A DNA stretch of 64,000 bases, taken from assembly GCF_036014215.1 (NCBI RefSeq), contig NZ_CP107921.1, positions 1,683,501 to 1,747,500 on the forward strand, written 5' to 3'. Below are positions 8,155-15,830 of this stretch, one piece after another (the stretch's first letter is position 1; every line of letters starts with the position of its first letter). The notes under the pieces were generated by a model. That model had not been told where the DNA came from and did no database searches. It saw only the letters and a list, made by a program, of their open reading frames with translations. Source of the DNA: Streptomyces sp. NBC_00440 (GTDB lineage Bacteria; Actinomycetota; Actinomycetes; Streptomycetales; Streptomycetaceae). Position numbers and translations under genes: made by a program.

Positions 8155-10104
8155 ATGCAGCGCCACAGCGCCCAGCTCGCCCACGACCCGGCCGTTCTGC
8201 CCTGGCTCGGCGCCAACTTCTGGTCCCGCACCGGCGGCCCCCTGATGTGGCGCAACTACGACCCCGGTGTGGTGCGCGAGGAGCTCGCCGTGCTGCGCGA
8301 GCACGGGCTCAACATGACCCGCTCGTTCTTCTACTGGCCGGACTTCCACCCCGAGCCGCACCGGATCGACGAGGAACTGTGCGACCGCTTCCGGGACTTC
8401 CTGGACGCGCACAGCGAGTACGGGATGGGTACGGTCCCCACTTTCATCGTCGGCCATATGTCCGGTGAGAACTGGGACCCGGTGTGGCGTGCGGGACGCG
8501 ATCTCTACGAGGACGTGTGGATGGTCGGCCGGCAGGCCTGGTTCGCGAGCGAGATGACCCGGCGCTTCAAGGACCACGCCGCCGTCACGGGGTGGCTGAT
8601 CACCAATGAGATGCCGGGGTACGGGCGGATCTACCAGGTCGACCCGCCGTCGTCGGATGTGGTGACGGCGTGGGCGCAGTCGATGTGCAACGCGGTGCGG
8701 GCGGCCGGCGGCACTCAGCCCGTCTCGCTCGGCGACGGCGCCTGGGGCCAGGAGGTGACCGGGCGCGACAACGGATTCTCGCTGCGCGAGACCGCCGAGT
8801 ACGTCGACTTCGTCGGCCCGCATGTCTACCGCTCGGACACCGACGCGGTGCGCCAGCACTACCGGGCGGCCTTCGAGTGCGAACTGGCGTCGGTCACGGG
8901 GCAGCCGGTGGTGCTTGAGGAGTTCGGCCTCTCCACGGACACCGTGTCGGCGCGCAACGCGGGGGTGTACTACCGCCAGACGCTGCACAATTCGCTGCTG
9001 GGCGGGGCGACGGGCTGGATCGCCTGGAACAACACCGACTACGACGACCTGTGGGACCAGTCACCGTACGACCACCACCCCTTCGAGATGCACTTCGGCA
9101 TCACGGACAGCGCGGGGCGCGCGAAGGAGCCGCTGCGGGAACTCTCCGCCTTCGCCACGGTGCTCGGCCAGGTCGACTTCGCCCGGTGCCGGCGGTCGGA
9201 CACGGGGGCCGCGCTGGTCGTCCCGGCGTTCCTGGAGCGCGGCTACCCGTACAGCAGGCCGGCGGACCGCCCGCTGATCTTCTCCTCGCTCCAGCAGGGG
9301 TACGTCGCGGCGCACGGCGCCGATCTGCCGGTCGGGTTCACCCGGGAGGCGGACGGGCTCGCCGAGGACGTCCAGCTGTATCTGCTGCCCTCGACCCGCC
9401 AACTGACGACCCGGACCCGGCGGGACCTGGAGCGGAGGGCCCGCGAGGGGGCGACCGTCTACCTGTCGTTCTGCTCGGGCGAGCACCCGGCGACCCGCGG
9501 GCCGTGGTTCCACGACCTGGACGGGCTGTTCGGCGTGGAGCACCAACTGTCGTGCGGGGTCGCCGAGCCGGTCGAGGACACCGTCATCGACCTGACCTTC
9601 ACCGAGGACTTCGGCCCGCTGAAGGCCGGCGAGACGCTGCGCTTCCCGGTCGCGGGCAACGAGGACAGCATCGCCTACCTGCCGGTCGTGCCGGTGGGCG
9701 CGCGCGTGGTGGCGACCGACGCGCACGGCCGGCCGGCGCTGCTGGTGAACGAGACGGGGGCGGGCCGGACGGTGCTGGCCACCTATCCGCTGGAGCACAT
9801 GGCCGCCCGCACCCCGCGCGTCAACCCGGAGCAGACGCACCGGCTGTACGAGGCCCTGGCGGAGGTCGCGGGGGTGGCGCGTCCGGTGACGGTGGACACC
9901 CCGTATGTGAGCGCCGATGTGCTGGTCCACGAGGACGGCCGGCGCTTCGTCTGGCTGGTCAGCCAGTCGCAGGACACGCTGACCGTGCGGCCGGGCGGGG
10001 GCAGGTTCTTCGGACTCGGTACGGGGGTGGAGTCGCCGGAGGTCACGCTGGAGCCGTACGGGGTCCAGGTTCTCGAACTGCGGCAGTCCGATGTCCCGGG
10101 CTGA
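8155..10104 (+). CDS. Clan GH-A glycoside hydrolase (GH5/GH42-like), cytoplasmic
   Basis: The 649-residue enzyme has a TIM-barrel half: an N-terminal LGANFWSRTGGPLMWRN, an acid/base Glu152 in LITNEMPG, and a nucleophile Glu255 or Glu256 in VVLEEFG. A C-terminal part (about 390-645) resembles the beta-galactosidase trimerisation and jelly-roll regions. No signal peptide is present, so it should hydrolyse the imported oligosaccharide in the cytoplasm. It is 18 bases behind the LacI gene and is the last gene of the operon. Exact family and substrate are uncertain: a beta-mannosidase acting on mannosyl-N-acetylglucosamine (GH5_18-like, as in actinobacterial N-glycan clusters) is one testable possibility, and beta-galactosidase or beta-glucosidase activity is another. 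Confidence 0.78.
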   Translation: MQRHSAQLAHDPAVLPWLGANFWSRTGGPLMWRNYDPGVVREELAVLREHGLNMTRSFFYWPDFHPEPHRIDEELCDRFRDFLDAHSEYGMGTVPTFIVGHMSGENWDPVWRAGRDLYEDVWMVGRQAWFASEMTRRFKDHAAVTGWLITNEMPGYGRIYQVDPPSSDVVTAWAQSMCNAVRAAGGTQPVSLGDGAWGQEVTGRDNGFSLRETAEYVDFVGPHVYRSDTDAVRQHYRAAFECELASVTGQPVVLEEFGLSTDTVSARNAGVYYRQTLHNSLLGGATGWIAWNNTDYDDLWDQSPYDHHPFEMHFGITDSAGRAKEPLRELSAFATVLGQVDFARCRRSDTGAALVVPAFLERGYPYSRPADRPLIFSSLQQGYVAAHGADLPVGFTREADGLAEDVQLYLLPSTRQLTTRTRRDLERRAREGATVYLSFCSGEHPATRGPWFHDLDGLFGVEHQLSCGVAEPVEDTVIDLTFTEDFGPLKAGETLRFPVAGNEDSIAYLPVVPVGARVVATDAHGRPALLVNETGAGRTVLATYPLEHMAARTPRVNPEQTHRLYEALAEVAGVARPVTVDTPYVSADVLVHEDGRRFVWLVSQSQDTLTVRPGGGRFFGLGTGVESPEVTLEPYGVQVLELRQSDVPG

Positions 10105-10210
10105 GTCCGAAGCAGGTGCGGTCCGGCCGGCCGGAGAAGGACGGGCAACCGGACAACCAGGGACAACGGCCGGTGTTACGTCCTCTCCCGCCCGCAGTGA
10201 CGGAGGCCGT

Positions 10211-10216
10211 TAGGGT
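10211..10216 (+). promoter_or_regulatory. -10 box of a probable leaderless mRNA
   Basis: TAGGGT ends six bases before the ATG at 10223, the usual geometry of leaderless Streptomyces transcripts. No clear -35 box is seen. Confidence 0.45.
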
Positions 10217-10222
10217 GGCGGG

Positions 10223-12079
10223 ATGTGGCTGCGGGTGCCGGTGGGGCGGGATGCGGAACAGTGGGTGACACGGACCGGGGCCCGGCGTGTGCTGTTCGTC
10301 GTGCACAACGTGACCTCCGCGACCCGACTGCTGGACGTGCTGCCGCTGTTCGACGGCGACCTGGACGTACAGTCGCTGGCCACCTGCACCGGGTCCTCCC
10401 CCTTTCTGGGTGGAGTGGCGGATCTGCTCGCGCGGGCGGGGCTGCCGGTACTGCCCTGGGAGCAGGCGCGGGAGACCGATTTCGATCTGGTGGTCAGCGC
10501 GAGTTATGGCGGCGAACTGGACGCGTTCCAGGGGAGATTGGCCATCCTTTCGCACGGGGTTGGATACAATAAGAGGCTGGCCACACCGGACACCGGACAC
10601 CGGACACCGGACACCGGACTGGCGGAAGGCGGACGGGCGGAAGGCGGACGGGCAGAGGACGAACCGGCGGAGTGCGCGGGCAGGAGGGAAGCCCGGACCA
10701 CCGCGCCCCCGTCCGTCCCGGTCTTCGGGCTCGCGCCCGAGTGGCTGCTCCACGAGGGCGTACCGCTGGCCGCCGCCACGGTCCTCTCCCACCCCGAACA
10801 GCTCGAACGGCTCCGCCTCTCATGCCCCGAGGCCGTGCCGACCGCCGTACTGGCCGGGGACCCCTGCTTCGACCGGATCCTGGCGGCCCTGCCCTCGCGC
10901 GAGTCCTTCCGCCGCAGGCTCGGCGTCACTCCCGGACAGCGGCTGGTGGTCCTCAACTCCACCTGGGGCCCGCACTCGCTCTTCGCACAGGAGAGCTTCC
11001 CGTGGCTGCTGCGTGAGCTGACGGGCAGTCTGCCTGTGGACGAGTACCGGATATGCGCGGTTCTCCACCCCAATATCTGGCACGGCCACGGACCGGGTCA
11101 GATAGACCGGTGGCTCAGGCGGGCGCGGGACGCCGGACTCACCGTCATCCCGCCGCTCGGGCCCTGGCGCCAGGCGCTTGTCGCATCCGACGCCGTCATC
11201 GGCGACCACGGGTCGGTCACGTTCTACGCGGCGGCCATCGGCCGGCCCGTCCTTCTCGGCGCCTTCCCCCACGAGGATCTGGACCCCGCTTCGCCGGTGG
11301 CGGCGCTGGGCCGGACCGCGCCGCACCTGCGCCCGTACAAGCCGCCGCGCCCGCAGATCGAGGGCCTGCTCGACGGGTGGTTCCCCGGCCGGCACGACGC
11401 GGTCACCGCGCAGACCACAGCGGCACCCGGTGAGTCGGGCACGCTGCTGCGGCGGACCTTCTACCGGCTGCTGCGGCGGGACGAACCGCCGTGGCCCGCG
11501 CTGCTGGACCGGCTGCCGGCGCCGGATTCCGGGCCCGCCCGGGTCCTGTCCCCGCTGCGGGTGGTGACCCGGATGCTGGGCGACCGGGAGGTCTCCGTCA
11601 CCCGTTACGCGGAGCCGGCGGCCGATCCGGAGCCGGATGCCTCTGGTGACGCGCACACCGTGGTGCCCGACAAGACCCCCGACCCGAGCCGGATCGCGCT
11701 CGCCGATCTTGTACTGAGTCACGGCCCGGACGACCCGGCCGACGGCGCCGGTGACGGGACCGGCGCCTGGGCGCCCGGCCCGGCCGTCGCATGGGCCACC
11801 GCTGTGTCGCAACGGTTCAGGTGCGCGGCGATGGCGGTGGCCGTGACCGGGCGCGACAGCTGTCTGGTCCGCACGGCCGACGGGACCCTGCTCACACTCA
11901 CCGGGGCTCCCACCGGGACCGGACCGGGCCCCGATCCGGCGGTGTACGCCTCCGCGCTGCACGCCTGGCTGGAGAGCGGCCACGTCATCGGCGACCTCAT
12001 CGCCGGGGATCACCCCGGCCACCTGACCGTGATCACCGGGACCGCCCGGCATCAGGTGCGGGTGACGCTCACTCCATAG
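10223..12079 (+). CDS. GT-B-like protein resembling glycerophospho/glycosyltransferases, with repeat tract
   Basis: The 618-residue protein belongs to a Streptomyces family sometimes misnamed translation initiation factor 2. The N-terminal two thirds look like a GT-B fold: VLFVVHNVTSATRLLDVLP near the start, LVVLNSTWGP and ICAVLHPNIWHGHG in the middle, and GDHGSVTFYAAAIGRPVLLG. The last segment resembles the donor-binding site of CDP-glycerol glycerophosphotransferases. The C-terminal third is an unrecognised domain. There is no signal peptide. Codons 121-143 are encoded by tandem DNA repeats (five 7-bp units, then two 15-bp units) that form a variable linker inside the first domain. The 3' end overlaps the convergent NB-ARC gene by 11 bases. 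Its function is unknown; a cell-envelope polymer role is only inferred. Confidence 0.7.
   Translation: MWLRVPVGRDAEQWVTRTGARRVLFVVHNVTSATRLLDVLPLFDGDLDVQSLATCTGSSPFLGGVADLLARAGLPVLPWEQARETDFDLVVSASYGGELDAFQGRLAILSHGVGYNKRLATPDTGHRTPDTGLAEGGRAEGGRAEDEPAECAGRREARTTAPPSVPVFGLAPEWLLHEGVPLAAATVLSHPEQLERLRLSCPEAVPTAVLAGDPCFDRILAALPSRESFRRRLGVTPGQRLVVLNSTWGPHSLFAQESFPWLLRELTGSLPVDEYRICAVLHPNIWHGHGPGQIDRWLRRARDAGLTVIPPLGPWRQALVASDAVIGDHGSVTFYAAAIGRPVLLGAFPHEDLDPASPVAALGRTAPHLRPYKPPRPQIEGLLDGWFPGRHDAVTAQTTAAPGESGTLLRRTFYRLLRRDEPPWPALLDRLPAPDSGPARVLSPLRVVTRMLGDREVSVTRYAEPAADPEPDASGDAHTVVPDKTPDPSRIALADLVLSHGPDDPADGAGDGTGAWAPGPAVAWATAVSQRFRCAAMAVAVTGRDSCLVRTADGTLLTLTGAPTGTGPGPDPAVYASALHAWLESGHVIGDLIAGDHPGHLTVITGTARHQVRVTLTP
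10583..10617 (+). repeat. Five perfect tandem copies of ACACCGG inside a coding sequence
   Basis: Units begin at 10583, 10590, 10597, 10604 and 10611. Because the unit is 7 bp, gain or loss of one copy shifts the reading frame of the host gene. Confidence 0.95.
10621..10650 (+). repeat. Two tandem copies of a 15-bp unit (GGCGGAAGGCGGACG)
   Basis: The two copies are perfect and in frame, coding for repeated LAEGG/RAEGG-like residues. They follow the 7-bp array directly. Confidence 0.9.
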
Positions 12080-14150
12080 CGTCCAGCTCCGCCCGGACCT
12101 GCGCCGCCCCCGGCGCTCCCGTTCGCTCGTGGAGAGCCAGGGCCTCACGGAGGAATGCCTTCGCGCGCTCCGGTACTGCTGCCGCCTTCGCCCGCAGTTC
12201 CGCGATGGCGGCCTGCTGGACGACCGCGTCCTCGGCGGCCATCCGCTGCGCCGCGTCGGCCAGCCACCGCTCGGCCCCCGCCGGATCACCCGCGGTGAGC
12301 GCCGTCTCACCGAGGCTCATCAGGACGCGTGCCTCGTTGTACGGGTCGGGAAGGGACCGGAGCCGCTCGCGAGCCGCTTCCAGCTGCGCGGTGGCCTCGG
12401 CGAACCGGCCCTGTCCTGCGAGTGCCCGGCCGATGTGGTGGTCGAGGAGCGCGAGGGCCCGTGCGTCACCGACCTGCCCGGCCGCCTCGCGGGCCAGGGC
12501 GAAGCTGCTCTCCGCCTCCTCGTACCGGCCCTGGCGCAGCCGCAGCAGCCCCAGCGACTCCCTGGCCGTGGACTCACCGCGCGTATGACCGCAGGCGCTG
12601 TCGGCCGCTGCCGCCGCCCGGAACTCCTCCTCGGCTTCCGCGAATTCGGACAACCCGAGGTGGGCGAAGCCCAGTTGGGTGTGCATCCGCCCGGCTGCCT
12701 CAGGTGTCTGCGGAGTACGGCCCGCCGCTTCCACCCCGAGCCGGTGGGTGGCCTTCCACTCCTGGTGGAACCCCATCCGCAGATACAGGCCCCACAACGC
12801 CTCGCACAGCTGCCAGGTGAGGTCGTCGTGCCCGTACTCCGCGGCCGTCCGCACCGCCTCCGCCAGATTCTCCCGCTCCGCCGCCAGCCGGTCGAGCGCC
12901 TCGGCGGGCGATGCGTACGCGGGCGGGGCGGCGGTGATCCGGGGGTAGGCGGGGCCCAGATGCCAGCGCCCGGGGATCACACAGGCGTCCGCGGCCACTG
13001 CCGTGTCCAGATGGTGCAGGAGGAGCCGGCGGACGGCCGCCGCCGAGCGGGCCGGACCTTCCTCGTGCAGCGCGCGCTGTTCGGCGTGGGCCCGGATCAG
13101 GTCGTGGAAGCGGTAGCGGCCCGGCGCCGTCTCCTGCAGCAGATGGATGTCGGCGAGCTCTTCCAGCAGCTCCGCCGCACGGGGTTTCGGTACGTCCGTG
13201 AGCTTGGCCGCCGCGGCGACGGTGACCGAGGGCCAGGGCCGCAGTCCGGCGAGACGGTAGAGCCTGGCCGCTTCCGGTGACAGATCCGCGTAGGAGGCGT
13301 CCGCGATACCGGGGACAGGGTCCGCCGGGCCGTGCTCCGCGGCGGGTTCCTGGTGTTGTGCCATGTCGGACTCCAGCCGTTGCCAGGACAGATGCGGTCT
13401 GACGGCTACCCGTTCCCCGGCCATGCAGAGCGCGAGCGGGTGCCCCGCGCAGCGCTCGGCGACGGCCCGCACCCCGGCGGCGTCACGGCCGTGTGCGATA
13501 CGGGTCAGCAGCAGCTCGGCGTCCGGTGGCTCCAGCGGGCCGAGTTCGATGTGGTGGGCGCCCTTCTCACGTAAGAGCTTGGGCAGTCTCCTGCGGCTGG
13601 TGATCAGAGTGAGAGAGCCGGGTGCGGCGCTCAGCAGGGGCAGCACCTGGGGTACGGAGTGCGCGTTGTCGAGGACGATCAGAAGTCTGCGTCCCGCGGT
13701 GAGGGTGCGGAACCGCTCGGCCTGGGCGCCCTCGTCCGCCGGAACCCATCGCGGGTCCATCCCGAGGGCGTGCAGGAAGCGCACCAGTACGACCGAGGGG
13801 CTGAGCGCGGTGGCCGTGGACTCGCCTCGCAGATCCACGTGCAGCTGCCCGCCGTCGTAGCGCCGCGCGAGGCCGGTCGCCCAGTGCAGCACGGTCGCGG
13901 ACTTGCCGATGCCCCCGGAGCCGCACAGGACGACGACCTTGGGCGCGTCAATGTCCTGCGCCAACAAGGCTTCCAGTTCGTCCAGTTCGCGCCGCCGGTC
14001 GGTGAAGTGCCGGGGAGGCGACGGCAGCGCGCGGGGCACCGGGGCGCCCGGCACCAGGAACGGCGCCGGGGCCTGCTGGAAGCTCACACTGCCGATCCGC
14101 TCCGCCTGCACAGTGGGGCCGTGGACCGTACCGCTGATGTCGTTGCGCAC
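12069..14150 (-). CDS. NB-ARC/TPR protein (NLR-like) with N-terminal RHIM/PP-like motif
   Basis: The 693-residue protein is built like a bacterial NLR. Residues 2-23 carry the motif RNDISGTVHGPTVQAERIGS. The NB-ARC ATPase follows, with Walker A GSGGIGKS at 77-84, Walker B LLIVLDN at 156-162, sensor TSRRRL at 184-189 and GHPLAL near 236. A winged-helix region ends around 350-420, and roughly 440-690 consists of TPR repeats (for example LGFAHLGLSEFAEAEEEF, LGLLRLRQGRYEEAESSF). The GTG start at 14150 is seven bases behind the stop of the small gene at 14158, so the two are co-translated. The protein has no enzymatic effector domain, which fits a sensor that signals through its N-terminal motif. 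The trigger is unknown. Confidence 0.85.
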   Translation of the reverse strand: MRNDISGTVHGPTVQAERIGSVSFQQAPAPFLVPGAPVPRALPSPPRHFTDRRRELDELEALLAQDIDAPKVVVLCGSGGIGKSATVLHWATGLARRYDGGQLHVDLRGESTATALSPSVVLVRFLHALGMDPRWVPADEGAQAERFRTLTAGRRLLIVLDNAHSVPQVLPLLSAAPGSLTLITSRRRLPKLLREKGAHHIELGPLEPPDAELLLTRIAHGRDAAGVRAVAERCAGHPLALCMAGERVAVRPHLSWQRLESDMAQHQEPAAEHGPADPVPGIADASYADLSPEAARLYRLAGLRPWPSVTVAAAAKLTDVPKPRAAELLEELADIHLLQETAPGRYRFHDLIRAHAEQRALHEEGPARSAAAVRRLLLHHLDTAVAADACVIPGRWHLGPAYPRITAAPPAYASPAEALDRLAAERENLAEAVRTAAEYGHDDLTWQLCEALWGLYLRMGFHQEWKATHRLGVEAAGRTPQTPEAAGRMHTQLGFAHLGLSEFAEAEEEFRAAAAADSACGHTRGESTARESLGLLRLRQGRYEEAESSFALAREAAGQVGDARALALLDHHIGRALAGQGRFAEATAQLEAARERLRSLPDPYNEARVLMSLGETALTAGDPAGAERWLADAAQRMAAEDAVVQQAAIAELRAKAAAVPERAKAFLREALALHERTGAPGAAQVRAELDAME

Positions 14151-14157
14151 AAGGCCC

Positions 14158-14583
14158 TCAGCCCTGGCCGGGGTGCAGATTCTCGATGTTCCCGGCCTGG
14201 ATCATCATCCCGTACTGGCTGCCGCCGCTGAAGCTGTTATAGACGTCGCCGGTGCGCTGAACGGGCAAGGGTGGCGCCAACTCATCGATGAGCTCGCGCA
14301 GTTCCGCTGCGGCGTCAGGATCGGCCAGCAGCGCACGGCGCATCCGCAGCCGCCACTCCCCCTGCACATCGGCGGCGGCCTCCTCGTCGCCGTCCTCCCG
14401 GGCGGTCGCCAACTCGGCGCGGGAGGCGTCCAGTTCGGCGGAGACCGCGGCGGGGTCCACATTGCCGCGGCGGGCCAGGAAGGCAGCCACCCGGTCGCGC
14501 GTGCGCGCCCATGCGTCGGTCGCCATCTGCTGTACGAGCGTGGTCGCCCCCGCCGTCACCAGCGCCGTCAACTCCGCGTCCAC
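14158..14583 (-). CDS. Small effector candidate (Bell-like domain plus C-terminal amyloid-type motif)
   Basis: This 141-residue protein has two visible parts. The N-terminal helix TALVTAGATTLVQQMATDAW is amphipathic to hydrophobic and is followed by charged helices to about residue 105; this resembles the Bell domain proposed as a bacterial analogue of fungal HeLo pore-forming domains. The C-terminus (114-133) is YNSFSGGSQYGMMIQAGNI, the same type of motif found at the N-terminus of the adjacent NB-ARC protein. The GTG start at 14583 has AAGGGGG eight bases upstream; the longer upstream frame has no start signal and poor composition. Gene order and the shared motif suggest it is the execution partner of the NLR. 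The domain assignment rests on pattern memory, not on a search. Confidence 0.7.
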   Translation of the reverse strand: MDAELTALVTAGATTLVQQMATDAWARTRDRVAAFLARRGNVDPAAVSAELDASRAELATAREDGDEEAAADVQGEWRLRMRRALLADPDAAAELRELIDELAPPLPVQRTGDVYNSFSGGSQYGMMIQAGNIENLHPGQG

Positions 14584-14663
14584 CGTGCCCCCTTGATTCG
14601 GATCGTCTGCGTCGGGTCGTGCGAGCCGGGTCGTGGATCCTGTTCGCATACCGCTCTTCAAGA

Positions 14664-15830
14664 TTAGCGCCGGAGCGCCTCCACCGGGTCGGGGTGCGGA
14701 GTGTCGCGGGGCCACCAGTCGTCCCGGCCCGGGTCGGATTCGTACGCGTACCAGCGACCGTCCCGGCCGAAGCGGAGCTGGAGCGCGCCGCCGGGCACGG
14801 TCAGCCGGTTGCGCGAGGGCTGGAAGCGCGGCAGCCCGGCGGCGGCCAGCGCGGGACGGGCCCGGTCGAAGGGGCCGGCGGGCGGATCCCACGGGGTTTC
14901 GAGGACGGCCAGGCCTTCGGCGCCGCCCTGCCGCCAGGCGGCCACCGCCCGCGCCAGGTCGGTGGGGGTGCGGCCGGTGGCCGACGCGAGTCTGCGGTAG
15001 AGCGTGCGGGTGGTGGCGGTCAGCCCGGCGGTGGGGCGGGCCGCTGCCAGCCGGACCGCGTCCTGCCAGGGGGTGAGGCCGCTGACGGGGTCGGCCCCGG
15101 TGGTGAGCAGCGTGTGGGCGCGCGCCGCGGCGTCGGTGGCGAGGTCGTCGAGGGCCGAGGGGTCGGGGGCCCCGGGCGCCTCGGGATAGGCGGGCGGACG
15201 CCCGGGGTACGGCCCGACGGGCAGCGGCGGGGGCAGGGGTGGCAGGAATCGCGGGGCGAGGGCCTCCCGGGCGGGGACTCCGGGGACGGGCGGTGCGGGG
15301 GGCTGCTCCCGTGCCGAGTGGGCCGCGCTGCGCCGGGCCAGTTCGTCGAGGAGTTCACGCTCGCCCCTGCCGCGCATCAGGAGCAGGACGAACGGGTCTG
15401 CGTCGAGGAGCCGGGCCGTCTCGTAGCAGAGGGCTGCGGCGTGCTTGCAGGGGCGGCCGCTGTCCGGGCAGGTGCAGGACGGGACGAGATCGCCCGGCGC
15501 CGGGAGCAGGGCGACACCGGCCTCGGCCGCCGCGTCGACCAGCGAGTGGGGCATGTCCTTGTCGAGCAGCGCGGCGATATGGCCGGGCTGGGCCGCGGCC
15601 GCTTCCAGGAAGTGGTCCCAGTCGGCGCCGGAGAGCGTACGCAGCCGCAGTTCCGCCCGGTAGGGGCGCGGGCGGCTTCCCTGCACATAGGCGAGGATGC
15701 GGCCCGGTGCGACGTTCACCGCGGCGACATGGCCGCCGTCCGCATAACTCCTGCCCCGTTCGAGGCGGCCCGCGTCGAGCGACAGCGCCTCCAGGGCGGC
15801 CACCCAGGCGTTCCCCCACCAGCTGCTCAT
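14664..15830 (-). CDS. SWIM zinc-finger protein
   Basis: The 388-residue protein has a SWIM zinc site (CTCPDSGRPCKHAAALCY; CxCx6CxH) near residues 120-137. A Pro-rich linker (about 185-225) and a C-terminal region rich in Ala/Arg helices follow. SWIM domains bind DNA or protein and commonly pair with SNF2 ATPases. Its ATG overlaps the SNF2 stop by four bases (ATGA), so the two products are made together and probably work as a complex on DNA or RNA polymerase. The small effector gene begins 80 bases downstream. Confidence 0.9.
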   Translation of the reverse strand: MSSWWGNAWVAALEALSLDAGRLERGRSYADGGHVAAVNVAPGRILAYVQGSRPRPYRAELRLRTLSGADWDHFLEAAAAQPGHIAALLDKDMPHSLVDAAAEAGVALLPAPGDLVPSCTCPDSGRPCKHAAALCYETARLLDADPFVLLLMRGRGERELLDELARRSAAHSAREQPPAPPVPGVPAREALAPRFLPPLPPPLPVGPYPGRPPAYPEAPGAPDPSALDDLATDAAARAHTLLTTGADPVSGLTPWQDAVRLAAARPTAGLTATTRTLYRRLASATGRTPTDLARAVAAWRQGGAEGLAVLETPWDPPAGPFDRARPALAAAGLPRFQPSRNRLTVPGGALQLRFGRDGRWYAYESDPGRDDWWPRDTPHPDPVEALRR

